Source of the DNA: Occallatibacter savannae | GTDB taxonomy: Bacteria; Acidobacteriota; Terriglobia; Terriglobales; Acidobacteriaceae | Direction: 5' to 3' | Length of the DNA: 64,000 nt | Assembly: GCF_003131205.1 (NCBI RefSeq) | Contig: NZ_QFFY01000003.1 | Location: 496,001-560,000, forward strand | Shown: piece by piece, positions 19,223-29,600 of the stretch | How positions within the stretch are numbered: the first letter of the stretch is position 1 | Layout: each line of letters opens with the position of its first letter | Made by a program: the position numbers and the translations under genes | The notes under the pieces: generated by a model | The model's database searches: none | What the model saw: only the letters and a program-made list of their open reading frames with translations | Told to the model about the DNA's origin: nothing

Positions 19223-22054
19223 GTGAACGTGGTTCAGGAACCTTACGAATTTCCAATACGGGATCGCTCCGCGCGCCCCCGTCGTACCGTTATCTTCGTC
19301 CTCATCGTCTTTGCTGTCCTTCTCTTCAGCGCTCGCACCATCGTCTCCTATTACGTCGATTCCCTCTGGTTCGCTTCCCTCAATTACGCAAGCATCTTCT
19401 GGAAGACTCTTGGCTACCAGTGGCTCTCTTTCGGCCTGGCCTTCATCGCCACGTTCGCGATACTCTACGCATTCTTCTCCGCTCTCCGGCATAGCTGTCG
19501 CGAAGACCTCGCCAGCGCCGGCACGGTAAGGTTTGGCAACCAGAGTTACGAACTGCCCATCGAGCCCGTGCTGCGTGCTGCCGGCCTGCTTGGTTCCGTG
19601 GTGGTTGCGCTCATCGCGGGCGCTGCATTCATGAGCGACTGGGCCATCTTCGCCCTGTACCTCAACGCCCCTGCCAACCTCGCCCCAACTCATGATCCGA
19701 TCCTCGGCAAGACCGTCGGCTTCTACCTCTTCACCTTGCCTGCGTTGCAATTCTTCGTCGGATGGCTTCTCGTTATTGCCTTGCTTTGCTGCGCTGTCGC
19801 TGGGCTCTTCCTGCTCATGACCACCAGTTCGCAGTTCATGCGCGATCGCAGATTCGAGTCCTCTCCGGTTCCGCTGCGGTGGTTCTCAGGCGCAATCGCC
19901 TTCCTTCTCCTCGTCGTCGCCGTCCGCACCTACCTCGGCCGCTTCGATCGTCTCGGCGGCGATCACACCGTCTTCGACGGAGTCACCTATACCGATGCGC
20001 ACGTAATCCTCGGCGGATTGCTGATCATCTGCGTCGCCCTTCTCGTCGGAGCCGGCATTGCCGGCATGAACCTGTTCCTCCGCCCTCACGTCGCGCGCCT
20101 CGTCGCCTCTCCTGCGCCGGCAGTCCTCTGCTTCATCCTCGTGCAGATCGCCGGCTGGTACGTCGACAGCTTCGTCGTCAAGCCCAACCAGCTTGTTCGC
20201 GAACAACCCTACATCTCCAACAACATTCAGTTCACGCGCCAGGCATTCGGCCTGGACCGTATCGCCGAACACGAGTTCCCGGCCGAAGTCTCCGTTGAGT
20301 CCGTCGACGCCGCGAACAATCAGCCCACGCTCGAGAACATCCGCCTCTGGGACTGGCGCGCGCTGCAGGACACGCTCCGCCAGCTACAGGAGATCCGTAC
20401 CTACTACGACTTTCCCGACATCGACATCGACCGCTACCGCATAAACGGCGAAGAACGCCAGGTCATGCTCGCCGCCCGCGAGCTCAACGTCGAGAAGCTA
20501 CCCGAAAGCAGCCGCAACTGGATCAACGAAAAGCTAATCTACACCCACGGCTACGGCGTCACGATGAACCCCGTCAATGGATTCACGCCGGAAGGCCTGC
20601 CCACTCTGATCCTCAGCAACATGCCCATTCAGAGCACAGACCCCGCCATTCAGGTCACGCGCCCTGAAATCTACTTCGGCGAACTCACCAACACCGAAGT
20701 CTACGTCAAAACCCGCCAGAAGGAATTCGACTACCCGCAAGGCGAAACCAATAGCATGACCACCTACCAGGGAACAGGCGGCATCGTGCTTGGCTCGTTC
20801 CTGCGGCGCGTATTGATCGCTTTCGATCGTGGCGACTTGGCCAAGGTTCCCTTCAGCGACGACATCACCGCCGACAGCCGCCTGCTGATGCGCCGCAGCG
20901 TCTTCGAACGCGTCAAGGCCGTCGCTCCCTTCTTGACCTTCGAACAAGACCCCTATATCGTCATCGGCGAAGATGGCCGCCTCTCGTGGATGCTCGACGC
21001 CTTCACCACCACCGATCAGTACCCATACTCGACCCACTACGATCTCGGCAACGGCTCCATCAATTACCGCCGCAACAGCGTCAAGATCGTCGTCGACGCG
21101 TACAACGGCACCACCACCTTCTACGTCTTCGATCCGCAGGATCCCATCATCAACGCCTGGCGCCAGATCTTTCCTCAGCTCTTCAAAGATGCTTCCGAAA
21201 TGCCCCTGGGCCTGCGCAAACACGTGCGTTATCCCGAACTGCTCCTGCGCATGCAGGCCGCAGCCTACGGCCTGTATCACATGACCGATCCCGTGGTCTT
21301 CTACAACCGCGAAGACCTCTGGACCGTCGCCTCCGAAGTTGGAGCATCCTCATCCGGCGATCAGGCAGCGCGCCCCATGGATCCGAACTTCGTCCTCATG
21401 AAGCTTCCCGGCGAATCCAACGTCGAGTTCGTCGAGATCCTGCCCTTCACGCCCTCCAATCGCAATAACATGATCGGCTGGATCGCGGGCCGCAGCGACG
21501 GAGATCAATACGGCAACTCCCTCGTCTACAACTTCCCGAAAACACGCCTCGTCGACGGCCCTCTCCAGGTTGAAGCGCGCATCGACCAGAACGCCCAGCT
21601 CTCCGGCCAGCTTTCGCTTTGGAACCAGCAGGGCTCACGCGTCCGCCGCGGCGCGCTCCTCGTCATTCCCTGCGGCAAGGCCCTCATCTACGCCGAGCCC
21701 ATCTACCTCCAGGCCGAACGAAGCCCCATGCCTGAGCTCCGCCTCGTCGTGCTCGCCGTGCAGGACCGCCTCGCATACGGCTCCACCTTCGAAGCCGCAC
21801 TCCGCTCTCTCTTCGGAGGCGAAGCGCCGTCCCTCAGCGCAGAGCAGCCCTCTCCTCAGCAACATGCCAACGCCGCACCCGGCGCAGCCGCCACAACACA
21901 GCCGGGCAGCGACCTCAACACTTTGATAGAAGGCGCCGCCAGAGACTTCGACGACTACCAGCGTCTCACCGCCCAAGGCAAACTCACAGAAGCCGGCCAG
22001 AAATTGGAGCAGCTTAAGAGCAAGCTGAACGCTCTCAACGCGCGAAAAAAGTAG
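19223..22054 (+). CDS. UPF0182-family integral membrane protein
   Basis: Protein of 943 residues. The N-terminal third has about seven hydrophobic segments; the rest is a large extracytoplasmic domain with family blocks such as YVDSFVVKPNQLVREQPYIS and YPELLLRMQAAAYGLYHM. An Ala/Pro/Gln-rich linker leads to a short helical tail. The biochemical role of the family is not known. The start is GTG at 19223 with AGGAAG just upstream; GTG 19229 has better spacing and is equally possible. Confidence 0.9.
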   Translation: MNVVQEPYEFPIRDRSARPRRTVIFVLIVFAVLLFSARTIVSYYVDSLWFASLNYASIFWKTLGYQWLSFGLAFIATFAILYAFFSALRHSCREDLASAGTVRFGNQSYELPIEPVLRAAGLLGSVVVALIAGAAFMSDWAIFALYLNAPANLAPTHDPILGKTVGFYLFTLPALQFFVGWLLVIALLCCAVAGLFLLMTTSSQFMRDRRFESSPVPLRWFSGAIAFLLLVVAVRTYLGRFDRLGGDHTVFDGVTYTDAHVILGGLLIICVALLVGAGIAGMNLFLRPHVARLVASPAPAVLCFILVQIAGWYVDSFVVKPNQLVREQPYISNNIQFTRQAFGLDRIAEHEFPAEVSVESVDAANNQPTLENIRLWDWRALQDTLRQLQEIRTYYDFPDIDIDRYRINGEERQVMLAARELNVEKLPESSRNWINEKLIYTHGYGVTMNPVNGFTPEGLPTLILSNMPIQSTDPAIQVTRPEIYFGELTNTEVYVKTRQKEFDYPQGETNSMTTYQGTGGIVLGSFLRRVLIAFDRGDLAKVPFSDDITADSRLLMRRSVFERVKAVAPFLTFEQDPYIVIGEDGRLSWMLDAFTTTDQYPYSTHYDLGNGSINYRRNSVKIVVDAYNGTTTFYVFDPQDPIINAWRQIFPQLFKDASEMPLGLRKHVRYPELLLRMQAAAYGLYHMTDPVVFYNREDLWTVASEVGASSSGDQAARPMDPNFVLMKLPGESNVEFVEILPFTPSNRNNMIGWIAGRSDGDQYGNSLVYNFPKTRLVDGPLQVEARIDQNAQLSGQLSLWNQQGSRVRRGALLVIPCGKALIYAEPIYLQAERSPMPELRLVVLAVQDRLAYGSTFEAALRSLFGGEAPSLSAEQPSPQQHANAAPGAAATTQPGSDLNTLIEGAARDFDDYQRLTAQGKLTEAGQKLEQLKSKLNALNARKK

Positions 22055-22117
22055 AACTCACGCGCGAGCACTCTGAATTCAGTTGACGACCGCCCGGTAG
22101 CCCTCAGAAAATCGACC

Positions 22118-22137
22118 AAGCGCAATCGATTGCGCTT
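22118..22137. promoter_or_regulatory. Perfect 20-bp palindrome, likely LacI-family operator
   Basis: AAGCGCAATCGATTGCGCTT reads the same on both strands and has the CG-centred form of LacI/GalR-family operators. It lies 39 bases before the GH144-like gene, and a LacI-type regulator is encoded right after that gene, so local repression is inferred. Confidence 0.75.
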
Positions 22138-22176
22138 CAACATGCCCGATCCATTCAGCCCCCACGCGAGACGATC

Positions 22177-23484
22177 ATGAATTCCCTTTCCGACCTCTCC
22201 CCTCTCTCCCGCCGCAACCTCCTCAAATTCCTCGCCGCCGCCGGCGCATGCACCCTCCTCCCATGCTCCTCCAGTGCATCCCCCACCAAAACGTGGCGCC
22301 CCAAACCCGGTGACGAAGCCTTCCTCGACGACCTCGAACGCCAAGCCTGCCTCTTCTTCTGGGAGCAAGCCAGCGACAAAACCGGCCAGGTACTCGATCG
22401 CGCCCGCAACGACCTCAACGGCGCTCGCGATCCCCGTCGCATGGCCAGCATCGCCGCTACCGGCTTCGGCCTCACCGCCCTCTGCATCGCCGACAAACGC
22501 AAGTTCCTCCCCCACGATCAGATCGTCGATCGCGTCCGCACCACGCTCGACTGGCACCTCAACAAATTCCCCGAGGTCCACGGCTTCTACTATCACTTCA
22601 CCGACATTGAAACCGGCGAGCGCGTCAAAGGCGTCGAGCTCTCCTCCATCGACACGTCGCTGCTCCTCTGCGGCGTGCTCATGGCCCGCGCATACTTTGA
22701 CGACCCCAAAATCAAATCCCTCGCGAAACAAATCTACGAGCGCGTCGACTGGCCCTGGATGCTCAATGGCGGCAAGACATTCTCCATGGGCTGGCATCCG
22801 GATAAGGGCTTCCTCGATGCGCGATGGGAGCACTACTGCGAGTTGATGATGATCTACTTGCTCGCCATCGGATCTCCCACCCATCCCGTCAGCCCCGACA
22901 CGTGGAAAGCCTGGACCCGCCCGGTCATTCACTACAAGGGCTTCTCCTACATCAGCGGCAACGACCCGCTCTTCACGCATCAGTATTCGCAGGCCTGGTT
23001 CGACTTCCGCAACAAACGGGACCAGTGGACGAATTATTTCGACAACTCCGTGACCGCCACCAAGGCTCACAAAGCGTTCTGCCTCTCCTATCCCAAGTGG
23101 TATAACGAGGACTACTGGGGCATCTCAGCATCGGATTACCAGGGCGGCTATACGGCGTGGGGAGGTCCACCACCGATAGGTCCACTGGACGGCACAGTTG
23201 TGCCATGCGCGCCAGCCGGATCGCTCGCCTTTGTTCCCGTTGATTGCATCTCAGTGCTTCGCGCCATGCGCGACAAATGGGGCAAGCAGGCATGGGGCCG
23301 GTATGGCTTTGTCGATGCGTTCCATCCAGCGGCAAACTGGTATGACCCAGACGTACTCGGGATCGATCAGGGCATCTCAGTGCTGATGGCAGAAAATCTT
23401 CGAACGGGTTTCGTCTGGGACGTCTTCATGCGGAACCCGGAGATGGCAACCGCAATGCAGCGCGCAGGATTTCACGCAGAGTAA
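22177..23484 (+). CDS. Glucoamylase-domain glycosidase (GH144-like), Tat-exported
   Basis: Protein of 435 residues. A twin-arginine signal (SRRNLLKFLAAAGACTLLP) precedes the PF10091 glucoamylase-type alpha/alpha barrel. Family blocks seen: ERQACLFFWEQASDKTG, SIAATGFGLTALCIADK, ARWEHYCELMMIYLLAIG, GNDPLFTHQYSQAWFDFR and the SDYQGGYTAWGGPP loop. GH144 members characterised elsewhere are endo-beta-1,2-glucanases, so beta-1,2-glucan is a reasonable but unproved substrate. The gene has a putative LacI operator in front and the LacI gene 28 bases behind. Confidence 0.87.
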   Translation: MNSLSDLSPLSRRNLLKFLAAAGACTLLPCSSSASPTKTWRPKPGDEAFLDDLERQACLFFWEQASDKTGQVLDRARNDLNGARDPRRMASIAATGFGLTALCIADKRKFLPHDQIVDRVRTTLDWHLNKFPEVHGFYYHFTDIETGERVKGVELSSIDTSLLLCGVLMARAYFDDPKIKSLAKQIYERVDWPWMLNGGKTFSMGWHPDKGFLDARWEHYCELMMIYLLAIGSPTHPVSPDTWKAWTRPVIHYKGFSYISGNDPLFTHQYSQAWFDFRNKRDQWTNYFDNSVTATKAHKAFCLSYPKWYNEDYWGISASDYQGGYTAWGGPPPIGPLDGTVVPCAPAGSLAFVPVDCISVLRAMRDKWGKQAWGRYGFVDAFHPAANWYDPDVLGIDQGISVLMAENLRTGFVWDVFMRNPEMATAMQRAGFHAE

Positions 23485-23512
23485 TCGATGTAGCCAATAG
23501 GAGCAGAGATCA

Positions 23513-24613
23513 TTGGCAAAGGCGCCCATCAAGCCGATCACACTCAAAGAGCTCGCCGCCATGCTCGAGCTCTCGCAATCCACCGTCTCCCGCATCATCA
23601 ACGGCGAAGCCACTGCGCATCGCATTGCTGAAGAGACGCAGCGCCGTGTTCTGCATGCTGCCGCGCTCAACGGCTACGTCGCAAACACCATGGCGCGCGG
23701 CCTGCGGCAGAAGCGCACGTACACCATTGGCGTCATCGTCCCCGAGATCAGCGAGGGCTACTCAACCACCGTTCTCAGCGGCATTGAAGACGAACTGCTG
23801 AAAGACGGCTTCTTCTACTTCGTCGTCAGTCATCGCCATCGTCCCGACCTGCTCGAAGGCTACCCGCGCATGATGCTCGCCCGCTCCGTCGAGGGGATCA
23901 TCGCCGTCGACTCGCCCATGAGCGAAGACATGCCCGTACCTGTTGTCTCCATCTCCGGGCACGATCGCCGCGAGGGCGTCATCAACATCGAACTGGACCA
24001 CGATCAGGCTGCGCAACTTGCGCTCTCACACCTCAAATCGCTTGGCCATCATCAGATCGCGTTCATCAAAGGCCAGGAGTTCAGCTCTGACACCAAGCTG
24101 CGCTGGCAGGCCATTGTAAGAGCCGCTCGTGAACTCGAGCTGCGGATCGACGATCGCCTTGTAGTCCAGTTGCAAAGCCCCGAGCCCGGATCGCTTCCCG
24201 GCCAAGAAGCTACGCGGCAGCTTTTCTATGCCAAGCACCCGTTCACCGCGATTTTCGCGTTCAACGACGTCAGCGCTATTGGCGCCATTTCCGCCATTCG
24301 CGAAGAGGGCCTGCGCATTCCTAAAGACATATCGGTGCTCGGATTCGACGACATCCACGCAGCAGCTACGCATCATCCGCCGCTCACCACCATCCATCAA
24401 CCCTTGCGCAGCATGGGACAGGTGGCTGCAGCCACGCTACTTTCACTTATTCGCGACGATATCCCGCATCCGCGGCCCGAGGCCATCACGGTCTACCCCA
24501 AGCTCGTAATTCGCAAATCAACCGGTCACGTGGGCCAGCATTCAGACGTCGCACCGCGATCAGCAGAAGCTCCCGCCTCGCACGAAAACGCCGGAGCAGA
24601 AGCGCTCGGCTGA
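23513..24613 (+). CDS. LacI-family transcriptional regulator
   Basis: Protein of 366 residues. The N-terminal HTH reads ITLKELAAMLELSQSTVSRI with the hinge helix region up to ANTMARGLR; a periplasmic-binding-type sugar sensor domain follows (YTIGVIVPEISEGYSTTV, ILGFDDIH-type block VLGFDDIHAAATHHPPLTTI). It should repress sugar-use genes until an inducer binds. Start is TTG 23513 with AGGAG nine bases upstream. It ends 6 bases from the convergent SDR gene. The likely target is the palindrome at 22118-22137. Confidence 0.93.
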   Translation: MAKAPIKPITLKELAAMLELSQSTVSRIINGEATAHRIAEETQRRVLHAAALNGYVANTMARGLRQKRTYTIGVIVPEISEGYSTTVLSGIEDELLKDGFFYFVVSHRHRPDLLEGYPRMMLARSVEGIIAVDSPMSEDMPVPVVSISGHDRREGVINIELDHDQAAQLALSHLKSLGHHQIAFIKGQEFSSDTKLRWQAIVRAARELELRIDDRLVVQLQSPEPGSLPGQEATRQLFYAKHPFTAIFAFNDVSAIGAISAIREEGLRIPKDISVLGFDDIHAAATHHPPLTTIHQPLRSMGQVAAATLLSLIRDDIPHPRPEAITVYPKLVIRKSTGHVGQHSDVAPRSAEAPASHENAGAEALG

Positions 24614-24619
24614 TTGGCT

Positions 24620-25414
24620 CTATTTCCTGGCCACCGTCGCGCGTGTCGCGCCCGTCGAGATCCCGCCATCCACAAGCAGCGTCTGCCCTGTGATGTAGCG
24701 GCTCGCCTCCGAAGCGAGGAAAACGACCGCCCCATCCAGGTCGTTTGGCATACCCGGACGCTTCACCGGAATGCGGTCCGTCAAATACGCAACCCACTCC
24801 GGATCTTCGTAGAGCACTTTGTTCTGCTCCGTCTTGAACCATCCCGGCGCCAGGCAATTCACCGTCACGCCATGCTGGCCCCAGTCATCGGCGAGGCTCA
24901 TCGTTAGCTGCCGAATGCCCCCGCGACTCGCGCAATATGGTCCCAGTCCCGCGAAACCGAATACGCTCGTGACCGAGCCGATATTGACGATCCGGCCATA
25001 TCCGTGCTCGATCATCCCGCGGGCCACGGCCTGCGCCACGAAGAAACTGCCGCGCAGATTCGTATCAAGCACGAGGTTCCAGTCATCCCACGTCACGTCC
25101 AGCGCAGGCTTGCGAACATTGCAGCCCGCGTTATTCACCAGGACGTGAATCTGCCCGAACGCCTCCCGCGCATCGGCTGCCATCTTCTGGATGCTGTCGT
25201 AATCGCGCACATCCAGTTCAAGGGACACACTGCGGCGTCCCAGCGCGCGAACCTCATCTTCCATCTCGCGCAACGTCTCGCGATGCCGGCTTGTCAGCAC
25301 CAGGTCGGCGCCTGCCCTGGCAAGGGCGCGCGCGAAGTACTGTCCCAGTCCGCGGCTGGTGCCGGTGACGACTGCCACCTGGCCTGATAGGTCAAACAGC
25401 GGCTCGCTGCTCAT
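24620..25414 (-). CDS. SDR-family oxidoreductase with Arg in place of catalytic Lys
   Basis: Classical short-chain dehydrogenase of 264 residues, closest in look to gluconate 5-dehydrogenase/KduD types. Cofactor motif TGTSRGLG at residues 17-24, NNAG at 94-97, catalytic Ser147 and Tyr160. The usual YxxxK is YCASR here: Lys164 is an Arg (codon CGC on the minus strand). C-terminal TGQTLLVDGG is normal. It begins 3 bases after the upstream zinc dehydrogenase stop codon, so the two form an operon. Either the enzyme tolerates Arg or it is impaired. Confidence 0.9.
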   Translation of the reverse strand: MSSEPLFDLSGQVAVVTGTSRGLGQYFARALARAGADLVLTSRHRETLREMEDEVRALGRRSVSLELDVRDYDSIQKMAADAREAFGQIHVLVNNAGCNVRKPALDVTWDDWNLVLDTNLRGSFFVAQAVARGMIEHGYGRIVNIGSVTSVFGFAGLGPYCASRGGIRQLTMSLADDWGQHGVTVNCLAPGWFKTEQNKVLYEDPEWVAYLTDRIPVKRPGMPNDLDGAVVFLASEASRYITGQTLLVDGGISTGATRATVARK

Positions 25415-25417
25415 TCT

Positions 25418-26461
25418 TTAGGCCTCTTCTCCGGGCGCGAGCACCACCTTCATCAGGTTCGGCTCCTGCGCGTGCAGCCGTTCGAACCACCGCGGCCCGT
25501 CCTCCAGCGGCGCCACCGCCGTAATCAGGGGCCGCACATGAATGCGTCCTGTTGAGATGAGTTGAATAGCTTCTGGATACTCTCCCGAAGAAGCCGCGGT
25601 GCCCTGCAGCCGGATCTGTCGCGACACTACCTTTTGCAACGGCAGGCGAACTTCGGGCTCGATGTTGCCGATCAGCGTCACAGTGCCGCCCTTGCGAACG
25701 CTGTCAATCGACTCCTGCACCGTCTTCGCGCGCCCCACGGCATCGAACACCGAATCTGCGCCGACTCCGTTCGTTCGCTCCAGAATCGCCTGCGCGATCG
25801 CGCCGCCTGTACCGCGCAGCGCCTCGTCTGCTCCCAGCAGCTCGCCCAGTGTCAAGCGCGTCTCGTCGATGTCCGCAATCATCACCCGCCCCACGCCGCT
25901 GGCCTTGAGTGCCTGCATCGTCAGCAGTCCGATCATGCCTGCACCAACCACCAGCGCGGTATCGCCCTTCTTCACTCCGCTCACCTTCACCGCATGCAGC
26001 GCGACTGATGTCGCCTCCAGCATCGCGGCCTCCGGATACGACATCTTCGCCGGGAGCCGATACAGGATGCGCTCGGGAATGACGATGTACTCGGCGAAGG
26101 CTCCATTCCTCCGGTAGTCTCCGCACGAGACGCCAATCACCTCCCGGTTGTCGCACAGATTGACTTCGCCGCGCCGGCAGTAGGTGCACTTCCCGCAATA
26201 CACCGTCGAGTCAAATGTCACACGATCGCCCGGCCGGTACTCCTTAACGCACGGGCCAACGGCCTCGACAACGCCGGAAGCCTCGTGCCCCATCACCAGC
26301 GGCGGAATGCGACGCCCTGATGACCCGTCATATCCGTGCACATCGCTCCCGCAGATACCGCACGCCGCCACGCGCACCAGGACCTCCTGTTCACCAGGGT
26401 TCGGCTTCGGCATGTCGGCGATGGAAAGCTTTCCGTACTCTTCCAGCAAAAGTGATTTCAT
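25418..26461 (-). CDS. Zinc-dependent sugar-alcohol/threonine dehydrogenase-like MDR protein
   Basis: Medium-chain dehydrogenase of 347 residues. Catalytic zinc site CGICGSDVHGYDG and GHEASG; structural zinc site CGKCTYCRRGEVNLC; Rossmann motif VVGAGMIGLLTMQAL. The family oxidises polyols such as sorbitol or galactitol phosphate or threonine. ATG 26461 begins the domain (MKSLLLEEYGKL); the frame is open for 39 more codons upstream, but those do not resemble the family. Together with the SDR it may interconvert a sugar released by the neighbouring glycosidases (inference). Confidence 0.9.
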   Translation of the reverse strand: MKSLLLEEYGKLSIADMPKPNPGEQEVLVRVAACGICGSDVHGYDGSSGRRIPPLVMGHEASGVVEAVGPCVKEYRPGDRVTFDSTVYCGKCTYCRRGEVNLCDNREVIGVSCGDYRRNGAFAEYIVIPERILYRLPAKMSYPEAAMLEATSVALHAVKVSGVKKGDTALVVGAGMIGLLTMQALKASGVGRVMIADIDETRLTLGELLGADEALRGTGGAIAQAILERTNGVGADSVFDAVGRAKTVQESIDSVRKGGTVTLIGNIEPEVRLPLQKVVSRQIRLQGTAASSGEYPEAIQLISTGRIHVRPLITAVAPLEDGPRWFERLHAQEPNLMKVVLAPGEEA

Positions 26462-26579
26462 GGATGATGGCCCGTTCGTAGAGATCAGCCGCTGATGACC
26501 GGCTTCCCTCAAGATTCTAGCGCGAGAGGCTGAGTGCCAAGTCCACCGCCGAACGCGTCGCAACAGAGCCAGACACACG

Positions 26580-26605
26580 AAAGCCCTCCGTTCGGGAGGG
26601 CTTTT
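26580..26605. terminator. Terminator hairpin (10-bp stem) after the sedolisin gene
   Basis: AAAGCCCTCC pairs with GGAGGGCTTT around a GTTCG loop, ending in TTTT on the plus strand. It sits 20 bases past the sedolisin stop codon, and the A/T ends suit both strands. Confidence 0.8.
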
Positions 26606-26624
26606 CGCGCCGAATCTGAATGCG

Positions 26625-29600
26625 TCAGTTCACGGTAACCGTGAACGTAGTGGTTGCGGTTGTAGCGGCAGCGTCATTGCCTTTGCCTGTCACTGTGAAC
26701 GTATAGGTACCCGATGTTGTCGGAGCCTTTGCGACAGTGATGCTTGCGCTGCCTGTGGCTGAGTTGAAGTTGGTGTCCCCGCTGTAGGTGACGCCAAGCG
26801 TGTCTGTTCCGACGGCAAGTTTTCCTGCGGCGATTGTGATGCTCGCCTTCCCGGTCGCATCCAGAGCAATCGCGCCCGAGTTGTAGCTGCCGCTCGACAG
26901 TGTCACACTGCCCGTCGGCGTCCCCGAGGTCCCAGCAACCGCGATTGCCACAACCACCGTGTCTGTCTCCTTGATCGTCTTACTCGCGGGTGTGACCGTC
27001 ACGGTCGGCGTAGTCTTTGTGACACCTCCACCTCCGCCACCACCGCTGCTGCCGCCACCGCCTCCGCATCCGATGGCGAAGAAGCTTGCTGCCAGAACCA
27101 CCAACATCATGCTGAAGATGTTGCGGTAGCGTTTCGACCATCCGGGAAGAAGGAAGAGCAGAAGCGAAGCCAGTGCGGCTCCGCCTGCTGCCTTGAACCA
27201 GCCAGTCTGATTCGAGGCCAGTTTCACCGCCGCCGCTGGAGGTGCGGTCGTGCTCACCGTGACCTGACCCTGGCCCGATGTGGTGCCAGAGCTCAGCGTC
27301 ACTGTCGATTGACCGGTTGTGGGTGCGCATGTCGGCACCTCTATAGCTCCAGCAGGAGACGACGTCAGGGCACAGCTTAGCGTCACCGTTCCTGCATAGC
27401 CGTTGGTGCTGCTCACCGTGATGTTCGAAGTTGCCGTGCCACCCGCCGAGATCGAAGCCGGCGCTGAGGCGGACAATGTGAAATTCACCAGAGTCACTAC
27501 TACCGTTGTCGTTCCGGTACTGGCCGCGTAGGTGGAGTCGCCGCTGTAGTTTGCCGTTACGGTATCCGTGCCGGCGACCAGCGCACCTGCCGGAACATTG
27601 AACGTCGCCGAGCCGTTGCTCAGCGCTTGTCCCGATCCGATATAGTTGCCGCTTGTCAGCGTCACCGTTCCCGTAGGCGTGCCACTGCCGCCTGCAACCG
27701 TCACCGTGACGGTAGTTCCCTGGATACTCGTGATGGCCGACGGCGATGCAGAAACCGTGACGGTTGACGCCCCTGTTCCGATCGCCGCCGCGAAGTGGTT
27801 CACCACATTCGCCACGTTCATCGATCCAAGGCCGCTGGCCAGATCGTAACCACCTGATGCATCAAACCCGGCGAGGACTCCGATCGTGTTGCCGGGCGTT
27901 GCCACAGTGCAGTCCGGCTTACCGGCCTGGCACGGCATGTTGATCGTACCGGTATCGATGTCGTTAAAGTAGCATGCGCCCGAGTTCGTCACGCTCTCCG
28001 TTTTGCAGTTTCCATAGTTCTCAGTCGCTGCCAGGGAGTACAGTTCGGAATTTGGATTGCCCTGCGGCGATCCGGCCTTCTGGTTGATGAGGGCCATGAT
28101 GCCCGCCATCGCCGGAGAGGCCGCGGAAGTTCCGCCGATTTCACCCGCTGTAGGCTCGTTTGTGGTTGAAGATGTGACACAACCCGAACCGCCTGCGCTC
28201 GTGACCCAATCTGACACGCAAATCAGATACGCGCTGCTGAGGAAGCCGTTGCCCGCAAAGAATGACACGTCCGGAAGATCGCGTTTCCCGTCGGAAGGAA
28301 TCCCGCTCACTCCGGTTTGCCAACTCGGTTTCGAGTAGCCACCCGTGCAGCTTGAGGTCTGGGCGCCATCGTTCGTGGTGCAATTGCTCTTGCCCCCGCC
28401 GCCGCCTACCGTATTCACCAGGTCGAGAACACCCTGTTCATTCGTGGTGGAAGCGATCACGTGATTCGCGATCTTATTGCAGATCGTACTCGCCGAATCG
28501 TTCGTGCCCTTCGCCTGGTTGATATATGCGACTTCCAAAGGATTGGTGCAGGTGTCATTCCACGGAACCTCAGGGATGTAACCCTTCGCGGTCGCGCCGT
28601 GCGAGTCGCTGGTGGAGTTCCAGTATGTGGAAGCCGTAGTCCAGTTCAGGTCCGTTCCGCCCACGGCAGTGTTGTGCACCGTCGAAGCGATGCCATTCAC
28701 GGAGAGACCAAATTGAGCTCCATAGGGCCCTTGAGCAGCTTGCCCCTGGTCGCATGCGGGCGCACCCGAGTCGCCTGTCGCCACAAATACCGATATGCCC
28801 GAGCTCTCCGCAAGTTGCCACAGATTGTTGTACAGCGTGTTCCCGCTTGTGCCCATCCCGAGTTCGCACAGACCATAGCTCACATTGATGATGCGAGCCT
28901 TCAGGGTCGGGAGGTTATTGATGATGTAGTTTGCAGACTCATAGATGGCGTCATTGGTGTTGGTCTGATTTGTGACCACCAGGTCAACGGTCGCCTTTGG
29001 GGCAGTCGCACCAGCCCATTCCACGTCCAGGGCATTTTCGATCTGATCGTCCAGGGTGCAGTTCCCGGTCGTGCCGGTGCAGAAGCCCGGATTGACTGTG
29101 CCGTTCTGAATCAGGTTGAACGATCCGCCGGTCAGTCCGAACGCACTGCGGAAGCTGCTCACGTCCGAAGCACGAACATTGCTTCGCCCAGCGATTGCAA
29201 TAGTCTGTCCGGTTCCGTCGGTCCCGGCCGTCCACAACGGGGTCAGGTTGTAGATCGTGGCGAAGTCATAGGGAGTCAAGTCTTCTACCTGGCAACCGCT
29301 GCCGCAGTTCAGCACAATATCGCTGCCCGGACCATTTAACGCGGCATCCGCCTTCGGAACTGCCGCGCGTGCAGCAGCAGGCTCAGCGGTCCGCTGCCAC
29401 TTTCCGGCTTGCTGATTGAGAACCGCCTTGCCTCCGGTCCGATGCAGCGGGCGAGGCACGAAGTTATGCAGAGCCTTCGGTCCAAGCACCACAGGCTCCA
29501 GCGCCATCGGGATCTGCGGATCCGTCATGTTCGAGAAGTGCGGCTCGCCCTTCACCGTGAGGTTGTGCAGCTCGGTGTGGAACGCAGTCTCCACCTGACC

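Noticed and set aside
28461..29339. 292-codon plus-strand frame inside the sedolisin gene
   Set aside because: Antisense shadow of a well-defined protease catalytic domain.
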